Source: Peromyscus leucopus
Taxonomy: Eukaryota; Chordata; Mammalia; Rodentia; Cricetidae
NCBI RefSeq assembly: GCF_004664715.2
Contig: NC_051063.1
Location: forward strand, 114,686,829 to 114,750,828
Length of the DNA stretch: 64,000 nt
Reading direction: 5' to 3'
Positions within the stretch are counted from its first letter, which is position 1. Each line of letters opens with the position of its first letter. Position numbers and translations under genes: made by a program. Under the pieces are notes generated by a model. The model worked only from the letters and a program-made list of their open reading frames with translations. It was not told the origin of the DNA and did not search any database. Shown piece after piece: positions 43,176 to 54,465 of this stretch.

Positions 43176-43754
43176 CTCTCACCTAATGAAGAAAAGTCAC
43201 AACCTATCAGTCTCTCAGAATCAGAGCTTCATCATGCTAACCACAGTCTCCCACCTCTCTAATCTGAACCCTCCATCTGGTTTATTCCTCTAGGTTTCAG
43301 TGATCTTGAGGCCTAAGATGGGCCCCAAATGATGCCTGACAGAATAAAATAAGAGCCTGTCCAAAGTCACTCCTGGCTGCCAATATTAGTGCACTCATGG
43401 ATTGAGAAATGCTGAGGTCCAAATTCAGAGCATTCCAACTTCGTGTACAATACTTCTTATGTGTTCTTTACATATGTTTCAAATCATTGAGGAACCCAAT
43501 TTCTTTGTACTTTCAAAAGTTATTTGTGAGGAGCTCAGACTCTTGTTATCTTATTTACTTAGAGTTTTTCAAGTGACTAGAAAACTGGCTTTACAAACTG
43601 GCTTTTGTAGCTTATTCGTGTACATATGTATGGTTTGTAAAGTGGCCTTGACTAATTAAGTTGCAACACAAAACCTCCCAATGTTTTAACACAGCAGAAA
43701 CAAATTGAATCAGTCTTGAGTGTCTCCATGTTAGAAAGACCAACCCACTCCCTG
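43176..43754. other. No recognised feature
   Basis: Unique sequence. Confidence 0.4.
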
Positions 43755-43826
43755 ACTTCTCCACGTGGAGTACTGTCTAGTCTCCATGTCACTTCTCCAC
43801 GTGGAGTATTATCTAGTCTCCATGTC
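43755..43826 (+). repeat. 36-bp tandem duplication carrying CACGTG palindrome
   Basis: Copies 43755-43790 and 43791-43826 match at 34 of 36 positions (differences: c/t and g/a). Each contains the 12-base palindrome CTCCACGTGGAG (43759-43770 and 43795-43806), an E-box core. Confidence 0.92.
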
Positions 43827-44889
43827 ATTCTGTCGTCTACCCACCCCTCTCCCAAGGCTGTGTGGTTCCCCTTTAAAAACTTCATCATGGACAAAATGTT
43901 TTCCCTTGACAAACCTGGCTGGTATTTTCATGAACAGCTTTTACTAAACATGAGGGAAAACAGAAAAGAAATAATTACAGAAAACACAGAGAGTACAAAA
44001 ATAGCCATGTTCCCAACTGCAGGTCTCTGCTTCTAAAAATCACACTGGAAACAGGAAAGTTTTGCTGGGCCCCGGGCTCTTCAGCCTTCCTTAACCACAG
44101 CCCTTCGTTTCCCCTGGTCCTGCTGCAGCACCTCCTCCCACGAGCACACCGACCACCTCTGAGTCTCACCATCTTAAGCAACTAGCTTAATTTTTTGAAC
44201 CCATATCTCAAAGAAAAAAACTTTAAAAAAAAAAAAAAGGTACTATCCTAATACAAGACTCACAAAAAAGGTTCCAAAATGTTGACTTACAAGACATTTG
44301 CAAGTTTTGTCACTTAAAAATCATTAAGTTTGAAGCATCAGCCCCTCTAAATGCCAGCATAAACCACACAGTGTGCTCTAGGACTTATTCCCAGAAGAAT
44401 GAACTTACTATACAGTGGTGAGTAGGGCCATGTATTTGAATTTGAGGAGTGCTGTGTTAAGATAATTTGTATAATTTTCTCTACCATATAATTTTAAAGC
44501 CTCTCCATAAATGCAACAAATATTTATTGAGCTTGGTGTGAGGAAAGCACAGTGAAGGATGAACAAGATAGCTGGAATGTCAGCTCTGGCTTTGTAGAAT
44601 TCCTGCTAGGTGAGATTAACAAGAAACACTGATCATTTCAAATACTGATATGGACTGTGAAGCCTTTATGTGGTGATGTTACCAAGATTAGCTGGACATG
44701 GTGAAGTCCAGATACCTGGCCAGACCAAGTTTGGCATGTTGGAGAAAGAAACCTTGGATCCACTGCTAAGTAACCAGGGAGGAAAGTACACGAGGTGAGA
44801 GTTGATCTTGGAGAACAGAGTAAATACAGGGGAAAGCTACTTGAAAAGTTTTGAGCCTTAACATAATACTATTTGGAAAAGAAAATTCT
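43827..44889. other. Mostly unique sequence
   Basis: 44045-44170 is locally GC-rich with a CTGCAG-containing core but no exon signature I trust. 44515-44575 ('caacaaatatttattgagct') looks like a short L2 3' end in reverse. Confidence 0.4.
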
Positions 44890-45045
44890 TGCCTGGTGAT
44901 GGTGGTGCATACCTTTAATCCCAGCACTAGGGAGGCAGAGACAAGTGGATCTCTGTAAGTTTTTAAGGACAGCCTGGGCTACAGAGTGAGTTCTAGGACA
45001 GCCAAGGCTACACAAAGAAACCCTGTCTTGGAAAAAAAGAAAACC
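44890..45045 (+). mobile_element. B1 SINE
   Basis: 'gcctggtgatggtggtgcat', 'aatcccagcactagggaggc', 'acaaagaaaccctgtcttgg', A/G tail. Confidence 0.85.
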
Positions 45046-45369
45046 TTCTCCTTAGTTGATCTATGGAGAAGGGAATTTAGGGGCCAAGATTTTGAGTGAC
45101 AATACGATGGTCTCACAGTAAGTAGTTTGTTGGAGAGGTGATGATGGGTGTGTCTGTAGATGGCTCTGGCAGGTGCATGAGGAGCAGAGGCAGAAGGGGT
45201 TCCTGGGGGTAATGTGGGAAACAGAGAGGGGGACAAGGATGACTTTTCACTATGGTAGCAGCATTGACCAGGACAGACTAGGAAGGCAAAGGCTTCAAGG
45301 GTGAAGTGAGTCAAGATACTGTCTTGTTTATTTAAGTTCAAGATAACTAGACATGTTAGAGGTGCTATG

Positions 45370-45372
<3 letters not shown>
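45046..45372. other. No recognised feature
   Basis: Unique, G-rich on the + strand. Confidence 0.4.

Positions 45373-45419
<47 letters not shown>
45373..45419 (+). repeat. (AG)n microsatellite
   Basis: About 23 AG units. Confidence 0.95.
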
Positions 45420-45422
<3 letters not shown>

Positions 45423-45956
45423 TCACTAAAGCTGCTGCAGATCTTTGTAACTTCTAGCACCAGAGGTGTACCCTTTCAGTAATTCCTTGATCTATTTCCC
45501 CCCACTGGGCTTCTGAGTAGTTTCTATTCCTTATAAGTAAACAGCTCCTCACTGGAAAATGGTGTGTGTGTGTGGGGGGGGGAGTATAAAATGATATAAA
45601 CTTCTTAGAGTAATCAAAGGTGCTCTGGTAGGCACACCCAGACATATGCCAATGTCCCGGAGTTCCACACTTCACAGAAAAAAATAAAAGTCATCTACTT
45701 CCTTGGACCTGTTTTAGGAGCTTCACTCAGCCCACCACCAAAATAGCTCTGGCAAATATGGAGAATGGCAAAAGCTTGCCAACATAAGGTTGTGCTCCGC
45801 AAGGCTAGAAAGGGATAGTTCTCTTCTCACCACCAATGGCCTATGTCTGCTTCCTGGTTTGGGGCCTGGGTCATGAAAGCAGCATTTTGTTTAGCAGCAG
45901 ATGGGCTTTTATGGGAACATTTCTCTTCAGGGAAGACTGCTTAGGTTCCCTTAGAA
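45420..45956. other. No recognised feature
   Basis: Unique sequence with a short (GT)n-G run near 45563-45582. Confidence 0.4.
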
Positions 45957-46389
45957 CACTGGTTCTCAACCACCCTAACACTGTGAGCCTTCAATATAAT
46001 TCTTCATGCTGTGGTGACCCCTAACCATAAAATTATTTCATTGTTACTTTATAACTGTAATCTTGCTACTGTTATGAGTCTTTTGTTTTGTTTGGTTTTA
46101 TTTTTTTGGTTTTTTTTGGTGTTTTTTTTTTTCTTTTCAAGACAGGGTTTCTTTGTATAGCCTTAGGCTGTCCTGGAACTCGATCTGTAGACCAGGCTGT
46201 CCTCAAACTCAGAGATCTGTTTGCCTCTGCTTCTCAAGGACTAGGATTAAAGGTGTGTGCCGCCGCCACCAGGCTGTGAATCTTAAGATAAATAACTGAT
46301 ATGCACAATATCTGATATTTGACCCCTGTGAAAGGGTTGTTCAACCCCCCCCCCCCCCGGGATTGCAATCCACAGGTTCAGAACTGCTG
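45957..46389. mobile_element. URR1-like hAT DNA transposon, exact 8-bp target duplication
   Basis: Ends 'cactggttctcaacc' and 'ggttcagaactgctg' are diverged inverted repeats of the hAT-Charlie type CAGTGGTTCTCAACC. Body words 'gtggtgacccctaaccataa' and 'atttgacccctgtgaaaggg' fit the rodent URR1 family. CCTTAGAA at 45949-45956 and 46390-46397 is the 8-bp duplication made by hAT transposases. Non-autonomous; interrupted by a B1. Confidence 0.88.
46081..46276 (-). mobile_element. B1 SINE nested in the hAT element
   Basis: A long T-rich tail, then 'caagacagggtttctttgta', 'gtcctggaactcgatctgta', 'ggattaaaggtgtgtgccgc'. Confidence 0.82.
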
Positions 46390-46397
46390 CCTTAGAA

Positions 46398-47148
46398 GCT
46401 TGTCTGTTTTGCCACCGGTAGAGGAGATCTAGAAGAGAAGAAGTGTTTCCTGGAGTGTTTTCATTAGGAACAGCCTTTAAGATGCTATGTGGCAAGAGGT
46501 TCCAAGGTCAAACACATTTGGGATATGTTGCCTCTCCATTCTCCTCTCCTGGAATCATGATACACGCAAACATGGTGAAAGTCTCCTTTGTTGGCTCCTG
46601 GTCTATGCCAGGTTTCAAAATGTAAAGTGCCTTGGGTTTTGGCTTTGGGCCTTAGCTCCTTTCCACACTCTCCCCAGGTGAGTCATCCACTTCTGTGGCT
46701 TTACACACCGTCTGTATGCTGATGACTCTCCTACTTTGTATCTCAACCCCTTCTAAGCTGCAGATTTATTTATAATACCCCCTCTCTCTTTCTCTCCCCT
46801 CCCTCCCTCCCTCCCTCCTTCCCCTTCTATCTCCTCTGCTCTTTATACATATCTGCATAACCACAGAGACCTAGGAGCTTTATGGTCTTACTTTCACAGT
46901 ATCTCTGAGATCTCTCACACTTTACTGTTATAGACTAAGAAATCAAAATAAAAGTCTGTTTCTGCGTATTATGATCTAAGTAGACTACATTTGTTTCTGA
47001 GGTCTGCTTTTATAAAGGGAAGACCAATACACAAGGAGGGGAGACATGACCCAGTGCAAGAAGTCCTAGATGTGTTTGTTAACCTGAATTCTGCTCGTGT
47101 GTGATAGTAGGAAACTAGCTTAATCTGAGTCTCAGGCGGGGAAGAGTA
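46398..47148. other. No recognised feature
   Basis: Unique sequence with a CCCT-rich tract at 46781-46826. Confidence 0.45.
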
Positions 47149-47455
47149 GGGCTGGGGTGGTGGCTCCTTAAACTAAGTGATTAAATATGAGGACCTGAGT
47201 ACAGATCCCCACCACTCACATCAAAAGACAAGAGCATGGTACATATCTGTCATCCCAGTGCTGGGGAGGTAGAGAGCAATAGATCATGGGAACTTCTTGA
47301 CCAACCAGCCTGGCTGAACTGGTGACAGACCAGTGGGCTTTGGATTCAGTGAACGGTCCTGTCTCAAAAATTTACCTCTGGTTTCCTTGTACATGCACAC
47401 TGACATACACACATGAGGACATGTACCATACACACACAGAGAGCAATTGTGGAGG
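47149..47455 (+). mobile_element. B4/RSINE1-type SINE
   Basis: 'gggctggggtggtggctcct', 'atgaggacctgagtacagat', 'gtcatcccagtgctggggag', 'ggtcctgtctcaaaaattta', CA-rich tail. Confidence 0.7.
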
Positions 47456-47684
47456 GAAAGGGATTGGCTAGGGACAGCTGATCTTTATGTTGCTCTCATG
47501 ATGTGACTTGGATGTGGTCATGTAGCTGATCATGGCAGAGTAGAAAACACGTCTTGCACCTCCTGGTCCAGTGTTCTTTCCTCATTATACCATGCTACGT
47601 GAAAATTAAAACTTTTGGGTTTTCCTAACTCATTTTTTCTCAGCTACTTTGGATTTCTGTGAAAACACTGTAAGAAGGTAGCAT

Positions 47685-47850
47685 GGCACAGTAAACAGAG
47701 TTAATGTCTTGAGAACAGAAAGACCTGAGTTTGTATCCAGGTCTACTTTCTGTTCTATGGTCTTTGATCAGTCACATGACTCCTTCTCAGTCTTAGTTCT
47801 GTCACCTGTCCATGTGAATGTGACATGCAATAGGGCTGCTGGTCAGACTC
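47685..47850 (+). mobile_element. MIR SINE
   Basis: 'aacagaaagacctgagtttg', 'gatcagtcacatgactcctt', 'cttagttctgtcacctgtcc' follow the forward MIR order well; nearly full length. Confidence 0.65.
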
Positions 47851-48404
47851 CGTGATATTGTGTCTACAGAGTGCTGTGGACACAAGTAGATAAACGTTTC
47901 ACCTCCCATCCCTTGGCTCCCTCGTTCTTAATTACTGGGGAGATAAGAACATGTCCCGGTGGCTTCATTTGGTGTATAAGCAGTGTTTATACAGGGAAAC
48001 ATTTTGGCTCCATTCTTCTTGAAAACTTGGTCCATGTTGCCCCTCTGGAAAACACATATGATGGATACAATAGAATCTTTCTTATTCTTGAAGACTATGC
48101 CGTGATTTATGCTTACTATGTTGAACTTCAAAATTTTCAGCTGCTTAGAAAAGGACACAGAAGGTATAAAAGTTAATTGTAATGTATTGCATTTAGGAAA
48201 TCTTCTAAAATCTATTGCTGGTTTTGAATGGAAATTCTTGCTAACAGTTTCTCTGTGGTTCACATTTCCAAATAGTATGACCATTAAACGTATAGTGGAA
48301 GACGTTGGAAAATATTCTCTGGTTGAACAAACTTTTTAAAGCTAATGTGGCAGGGTGCCCAAATGAGGCACTTTAGATACAAAGAGTCCTAAAGACTAGT
48401 TTGC
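47851..48404. other. No recognised feature
   Basis: Unique sequence. Open frames on both strands (47871-48176 +, 47928-48284 -) overlap each other and resemble no family. Confidence 0.4.
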
Positions 48405-48545
48405 TGCAGGACATTGAGGTTCCTGCCTGTAATCCCAACGCTTGGGAGGTTTAGACAGGAGGGTGGCCATGACTTCAAAGTCAGCTTCGGCCTCATAGAG
48501 ACCTCTAGGCCTGCCTGGAGTACAGCATGGGGTCCTACCTTAACA
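48405..48545 (+). mobile_element. Old B1/PB1 SINE
   Basis: 'gcctgtaatcccaacgcttg', 'ggaggtttagacaggagggt', 'cttcggcctcatagagacct'. Confidence 0.6.
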
Positions 48546-48631
48546 ATAAAAACAGCAACAAAAGGAGATGTTTATGCAGACTTCTGAGTAAGATGGCAGA
48601 CTAGTGGCCATGGTGGGTACAATTGGATTTA

Positions 48632-48632
48632 A

Positions 48633-48677
<45 letters not shown>
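48632..48677 (+). repeat. (AAT)n microsatellite
   Basis: About 15 AAT units. Confidence 0.95.
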
Positions 48678-48678
<1 letters not shown>

Positions 48679-48812
48679 CAGCTGTAGTGGTTATATGGAT
48701 ATAATTCCAGCACTTGGAAAGTAAAGGCAGAAGGATCAGGAATTCAAGGTCATCCTTGGCTATATAAGTTCCAGGGCCATTAAAGGCTACACGAGACACT
48801 ATCCTTTGTCTT
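48678..48812 (+). mobile_element. Old B1/PB1 SINE
   Basis: 'gctgtagtggttatatggat', 'aattccagcacttggaaagt', 'gaattcaaggtcatccttgg'. Confidence 0.6.
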
Positions 48813-49499
48813 CAAAGGTCCTATTCACATAAGAGAAAGGGCTAGAGAAACAGAGATGAGTCTGAGTAGGAGCTTCTCTGCCAAGCGGCAGCTGAGCCGC
48901 CTGCACCACGCTGTACTGTGCTGCTGTGCCGGCCAGTGTTAGCGGTAACTGAGAGGCAAGTGCACTCGTGGGCTGGCACCACACTGAGGGAGAGAGAAGG
49001 TCGCCTATGTACAAATGCAACCAGAGGCTGGAGCCGTGTGCCCAGTGAGACATCTGAAGCAGAAATGTAGCACAGGAGCCTGAAGCTGAAACAAGGAGAC
49101 ATCTGCTAGAGAAGCCCCCCCACACACACACACACCATTGTCTAGGCAAGTTACGTGGGATCGTGGGAAGTGTGCTGCCAAACTTGGCACAGTAACCTGG
49201 CTGGATTGACAAAGGCAAACACAGGCCTGCATGCCTTCCACACCTCTTAGAGCCTCGGTCTCAGAAAGCCCTTGGTGTGGAAAGAATGATCCCCAAATAC
49301 CAGAGATGAGGTTGTAATGTGCAGGCAGAGAGCCTCAGACTGGGGAATTCTGGCAGAAAATGGGCTTTGGTCATAAAAATCCTCCTCATCTGGCAGGACA
49401 CACTGGCTGTGTTATCTGGATCCTCCCCCAACCTGTGAAGGCTGATACAAAAGGCCATCCAGTGAGAGAGAAACACCCCGATGAGGAAGACACTCTGAC
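48813..49499. other. Unique, moderately GC-rich block
   Basis: 48870-49080 has several CpGs and GC above its surroundings, with overlapping minus-strand frames but no recognisable protein or splice structure. Confidence 0.4.
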
Positions 49500-50290
49500 T
49501 ACTTAATAATCCTTTGTTTGATTTTATTGCTTAATTTAATTTTATATCTTTTTTTTAACTTTTTTACTTTATGATTGTTCAGCTTTTGTGTCTCTCCAGA
49601 AAGGGCTTTTATGACTCTTTTCTTTCTCTGCACCTACTGTACTATTTCTCATGCCTTTAACCCACCCAGTGTCATTCTTTTTCTTTTCCCCTTTCCCATT
49701 CCCTCTTCATTTAACTACTTAAATATCAATACCTGTACTCTAAAAAGAACTAGAAACTTCATTTTCCCCTCGACCAATACCCTGTGCTGCGGTCCTGAGT
49801 CTTACTGGAGACATAAGTGTCTCCAGCAAGTCAATACAGGGACTGCTATCAAATTGTTGCATCTGCAGGCTGAATTTTCAGCTCCATGACACGAGAAAAC
49901 ATAAATCCAAGAGAAGATAAGTCAGCAGAAGGACCCATATAAAATAAAACAAATGATAAGGGTGGCATAGTTTGGTCCATGCCAGCCAGGGTTCACTAGT
50001 GCACCTAAAACAGAGCGTGAAAAGGAAAAGCATTGGCTGCCTGGAGAAGACATCCATCTCAACAGATGTGCAAGACACAACTTTGAAGCAACACACTAGG
50101 ACATAGCCACAAGCTCAGAAGTGCATAGTACTGGAAACCCAAAATAATGAAATGGCTGAAATTCCAGAAAAAGACTCAGAAGTCTTACTTTTTAAAAAGA
50201 ATCTAACTATACACAAGACTTAAGCAAATCCATGAATAAAGGAAATCAAGACCTAGATAAGAAAGTTACCTAAATGGATGAGACAGTTAT
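49500..50290 (+). mobile_element. Possible old L1 5' region
   Basis: 50060-50275 ('gaaatggctgaaattccaga', 'aatccatgaataaaggaaat') reads like a decayed rodent L1 5' UTR/ORF1 start. Weak evidence; the left half is unassigned. Confidence 0.3.
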
Positions 50291-50770
50291 TGTAGAATAT
50301 TATTTTAAGATGTGTTACATTTGTTTATGCTGTGAAACATTTGTTTTATGATGCAAAGATGTATTGCATTCTTTTATGTTACATTTTTTTTAACTCTGTG
50401 AAGCTGTGCTACTTTGCCTGTCTAAACTTGGTCTAATAAAGAGCTGAACAGCCAATAGCAAGGCAGAAGAAAGGGTAGGCAGGGCCTGAGGTAGAGAGAA
50501 TAAATAGAAGAAAATAAAGAGAGAAAAAGGGATGGAGGAGCAAGAGAAAAAGGAGGAGAGGAAGACTCTAGGGGCTAGCCACCCAGCTGCACGGCAAGCC
50601 ACGGAGTAAGAAGTAAAGAAAAGGTATACAGAAATAGAGAAAGATAAAAGCCCAAAGATAGGCCGGATAATTTAAGAAAAACTGGCAAGAAACAAACCAA
50701 GCTAAGGCTGGGCATTTATAAGAAAGAATAAGACTCCCTGTGATTTATTTGGAAGCTGGATGCCCACCCC
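50291..50770 (+). mobile_element. ERV LTR, 3' end eroded
   Basis: Starts TGTAGAATATTATTTTAAG, then 'ggtctaataaagagctgaac', 'agccacccagctgcacggca', 'gggcatttataagaaagaat', 'gtgatttatttggaagctgg', a layout I recall from abundant cricetid/murid LTRs. It runs into a CA/A-rich stretch, so its 3' end and target duplication are lost. Family not named. Confidence 0.6.
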
Positions 50771-50878
50771 CACACACACACAAAGAAAGAGTTAAAAAAA
50801 AAAAAAAAAACTACAGACAGTAACTTAGAAAAGAAACTCAAAACATAGAGGGAAAAATGAGTAAGAAAATATAGATTC

Positions 50879-51235
50879 TGTGGTGATTTGAAGAAGAATG
50901 GCCCCCATAAGCTCATATATTTGAATGCTTAATTGTCAGGGAGTGGCACTACTTGAGAAGGATTAGGATGTGTGACCTTGTGGAGGAAGTATGTCACTGG
51001 GGCTAGACTTTGAGGTTTCAAAAACCCATACCAAGCACAGAGACCCACCTACAGATCAGGATGTAGCTCTCAGCTACTGCACCAGCACCATGCCTGCCTG
51101 CCGCCATGCTCCCTGACATGATAATAATGGACTGAGCCTCCAGAACTATAGTAAGCCCCCAGTTAAATGCTTTTGTTTATGAGAATTGCTGTGGTCATGG
51201 TGTCTCTTCACCACAATACAACAATGACTAAGACA
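50879..51235 (+). mobile_element. MT-type ERVL-MaLR solo LTR
   Basis: 357 bp, TGTGGTGATTTG...ACTAAGACA, with 'gaagaatggcccccataagc', 'gaggaagtatgtcactgggg' and 'tgtggtcatggtgtctcttc'. Flanking GATTC/GGCTC match at 3 of 5. Confidence 0.8.
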
Positions 51236-51299
51236 GGCTCTGAAAAAGAATTGGACAGAAATTCTGGAAATGAGGAATAAATCAAATTTTAAAACCCAG

Positions 51300-51476
51300 T
51301 AAGGCTGAATAAATGGTTCACCAGATAAAAGTGCATGCTACATAAGCCTGATGACCTGAGTTCAATACCAGGGACCCACATAAACTTAGAAAGAGAACTG
51401 ACACATGAAAGTCATCCTTTGACATCCACATGGTGTCGATACACATGTCTTTCACACACACACACACACACAGCAG
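51300..51476 (+). mobile_element. B3-type SINE
   Basis: 'gatgacctgagttcaatacc', 'agggacccacataaacttag', 'catcctttgacatccacatg', CA tail (51454-51472). Confidence 0.65.
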
Positions 51477-51664
51477 GCATGAGGATCATTAATGGACATG
51501 ACAAAGCAAAGAAGAGCCAGTTTCAGGGATGGATGACAAGGTCAGGACAAAGCAAGAGAAAAGTTTGAAAAAGTCCGTGCAGAAAGGAAAAGAGTTTATC
51601 TGAGATAACTGAAGCTAACACAAGACACTCAGGGTGAACATTTGTAGTTTCTTTGTGTTAGTTG

Positions 51665-51802
51665 TTTTCTGTTTTTATTTATTTATTTTGGGACAGAGTA
51701 TCATTGTGTATCCCAGGCTAGCCTTGATCTCATGATAATCTTCCTACCTCACCCTGCCAAGTGCTGGTATTACAGATGTGTGCCACCATGCTCAACTGCA
51801 TT
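51665..51802 (-). mobile_element. Old B1/PB1 SINE
   Basis: 'gggacagagtatcattgtgt', 'atcccaggctagccttgatc', 'aagtgctggtattacagatg' reverse. Confidence 0.65.
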
Positions 51803-52370
51803 CCTAGGTTCTGATAATATGGCCTGAACATCCATATACCTACATGTTTCTTAGGCCTCTGCAGTTATGAGAAACTGATCTGTCATACATTCTTTTGTAA
51901 GTTACTTTACTGTTGTGGGCTGATAATATATAAATCAAAGAGCGTTATAGAAACAGCACATTTGCTTTCTGTCTGAGGCCTAGATCCATCTGTTGGACAT
52001 CAGACATGCCCAGAGTGACCAGTCAGTATTACCAAGATCTGTTCTCCTTTCTAGAAAAACTTCAGAGATATGGGACGTGTCCCATATTTAGGTATCTACT
52101 GCCTTCCAGCCAGGAGTGTGGAGGAGGGAGAGAAACAGGTTCTTCTAATTTGCTCTCCACTTGACTCACCCCCGCCCCTTGTTTGTTGGGTCAGCCTTCT
52201 GTCCATTTCTATAACAATAGAAAGAAGACCATTTTTCTCAGAGGGAAGGTAGCTTTTGACCTAATAGTCAACGAATTTACATACTCCCTCTTTATGAAAG
52301 TGGAAGATGTGAGAAAAGTGGGGGATCTATGTAGCACCCTAGTGCTGCAGAACATAACTTGGCCAGCTTT
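51803..52370. other. No recognised feature
   Basis: Unique sequence. Confidence 0.4.
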
Positions 52371-52648
52371 TGTGGTGGTATTGTGTTCCCCAAAATATTG
52401 TACACCCTAATAAACCTATCTGGGGTCAGAGAACAGAACAGCCACTAGATACAGAGGCTAGAAAATGGTGGCACTCACACCTTTAATCCTAGCCTTCTGG
52501 AGGCATGGATCTCTGTGAGTTCAAGGCCACACTGGAAATAGCCAGGTATGGTGACTCATGCCTTTAATCACAAGAAGTGAGCCTTTGATCCCAGGAAGTA
52601 AAGGCAGAAAGCAGAAAGGTATTTAAGGCGTGAAGACCAGAAACTAGA

Positions 52649-52684
<36 letters not shown>

Positions 52685-52985
52685 GTTTTTTCGAGACAGG
52701 GTTTCTCTGTGTAGCTTTGCGCCTTTCCTGGGACTCACTTGGTAGCCCAGGCTGAAACTAGAAGCTTTTGGCTGGTTAAGCTTTCAGGCTGTGAGTAGCA
52801 GTTCAGCTTAGATCCATTTGAATGAGGACTCAGAGGCTTCCAGTCTGAGGAAACAAGACCAGCTGAGGAATTGGAGAGGTGAGGTGGCTATGGCTTGTTC
52901 TGCTTCTCTGATCTTCCAGCACTCACCCCAATAACTGGCCTCAGGTTTGATTTTATTAATAAGTACCTTTAAAATTCATGCTACA
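52371..52985 (+). mobile_element. LTR with captured B1-like segment (copy 2), exact 6-bp target duplication
   Basis: Same element as 40915-41442, from TGTGGTGGTATTGTG to TCATGCTACA. Flanked by AGCTTT (52365-52370 and 52986-52991). About 517 bp once the nested SINE (52656-52753) and its duplication are removed. Shares the B1-like inner block and the 'gctggttaagctttcaggct' region with copy 1. Confidence 0.82.
52656..52753 (-). mobile_element. Truncated B1 nested in the LTR
   Basis: A long T run then 'cgagacagggtttctctgtg' and 'gctttgcgcctttcctggga', the cricetid-type B1 head. GAAACTAGAAGCTTTT is duplicated at 52640-52655 and 52754-52769. The long pure tail indicates a young insertion. Confidence 0.92.
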
Positions 52986-53149
52986 AGCTTTGCTGAAGCC
53001 ACCATTCCTAGCAGAGGTGAAATGATGTGAGGGTGACATGTGTTCCATAGTGGAGCATCAGGACAGTGACTTGCTGACAGTTGCTATGCAAACACTTTCT
53101 CAAACATTTCTAAGGATTGATTGTGCTAGGTCACAGACCCTTTAGCCTC

Positions 53150-53800
53150 TTTTCTGTCTCCCAGAAATCAGGCCATGGCTCTCGCCTGTAGTCTGTCTGT
53201 TAGGACAAAGAACGGGCAGGTGCAATGGTGTAACTGTCACTAATACTCAGGACTTGGCAGAGATGGCACTCTTAAGATCACCATCCTGCTGCCTAGGACA
53301 AAGGCAGCTTTGAACTGTGGTCCCACCCAGTGCTTGCCTCCATGACTCCTGGCTAGGTGATGTGATATGAAGCTTTCCTACCTCCCCTGAAAACCTGTAA
53401 GAGGGGCTGGAGAGATGGCTCCGAGATTAAGAGCACTTGTTACTCTTGTAGATAACCTAAGCTCAATCCCAGAAACCATATTATGGTTCACAGTTACCTG
53501 TAACTCCAGGTCCAGGGACCTGATGGCCTCTCTGACATTCAAGGGCACAGAGCAAAAGCATGTGGTTCACATACATACATACAGGCAAAACACTCACATA
53601 CATAAACCAAATAAACCTTACAAAAACAAAAGTGTAAGAGTCAGAAAACCCCCTCTGCTCTCTGGGCTTAAAAGGAAGACTATCTCTTTCAAAGCACCAC
53701 TGTGGCTGCAGATGGCCATGATGCAGTACCTGTCCTAGTAAAGCTTTTCTGTAGGGTGACCTTGTCTCTGCCTCTTTACATGAACCTCCATTTTAAGTTG
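53150..53800 (+). mobile_element. LTR-like repeat copy A (diverged), split by B2
   Basis: Shares with 56215-56690, in the same order: 'tctcccagaaatcaggcca', 'ccacccagtgcttgcctcc', 'ctggctaggtgatgtgatat', 'ctgaaaacctgtaagagtc' and a 3' 'cctagtaaagcttttctg'. Family unknown; the promoter-like and poly(A)-like layout suggests an old LTR. Confidence 0.4.
53404..53632 (+). mobile_element. B2-type SINE with target duplication
   Basis: 'gggctggagagatggctccg' head. TGTAAGAG at 53396-53403 and 53633-53640. Confidence 0.88.
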
Positions 53801-54114
53801 TAACAGACTGATAGTGATATGGAGAGACCAATGTTACAAAACACACTGAGAGACAAGCCCACAACCTTTCTGAAACACATGAAAAGAAAACCTACACTAC
53901 ACCAAGAAATGTAGTGGTTTCGGTTTTAGAGATGTGACACCCAGCAGGGCAGGCACTTGGTCACTTCGCCAAAGCCCTCTCCCTAGTCTTCCCTTTTTGC
54001 TGATGTTTCCCACACCTGTCTTCTCGGTTCCTGTCATCAACTTTCATTAGTAATCCAAACTCTTCCTGGATTCATGAAAGTCCATTTCCTAATGTGGCTC
54101 TAGGGTAGAGTGGA

Positions 54115-54245
54115 AGTGAAAGGGCATTTGAAGGTCATTTAACTCACCTCACTGGTCTCTGAGATAAGGAAAAAGATCCAGAGAGATAAAGTGGGCACTG
54201 ACTGTGGGTTGATAGAGATAGAGCAAGTGGAGAGGTGTGTGTGTG
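54115..54245 (-). mobile_element. MIR SINE
   Basis: 'catttaactcacctcactgg', 'gagataaggaaaaagatcca', 'gagagataaagtgggcactg' follow the reverse MIR start. Confidence 0.55.
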
Positions 54246-54349
54246 TGGGGGGGTGTTATAAGGTCAGTCATGTATGTAGTGTTTTATGGCTTTGCAGAGT
54301 GTTGTCACATGTCTCATACAAGCTTGTGACATAGAGGCTGTTAGATATC

Positions 54350-54465
54350 CGTGTTTCGGATTCAAAAACTGAGGCCCAAAGAAACCAGCTGTGAGAAAGC
54401 ATACACACTTTCTCACCAGGAAACATCTTAGGGCAAAGTCTTAGGCTCTAAAGTGCTAATCCGTT
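54350..54465 (-). mobile_element. MIR SINE
   Basis: 'aaaaactgaggcccaaagaa', 'accagctgtgagaaagcata' in reverse MIR order. Confidence 0.5.

Noticed and set aside
42455..43293. 243-codon plus-strand frame and Arg/Asp/Glu-rich minus-strand frames
   Set aside because: They translate the CT-rich satellite; composition and periodicity follow the repeat, not a gene.
47871..48284. Overlapping 101-codon (plus) and 118-codon (minus) frames
   Set aside because: Mutually antisense, no motif, no splice signals; consistent with chance.
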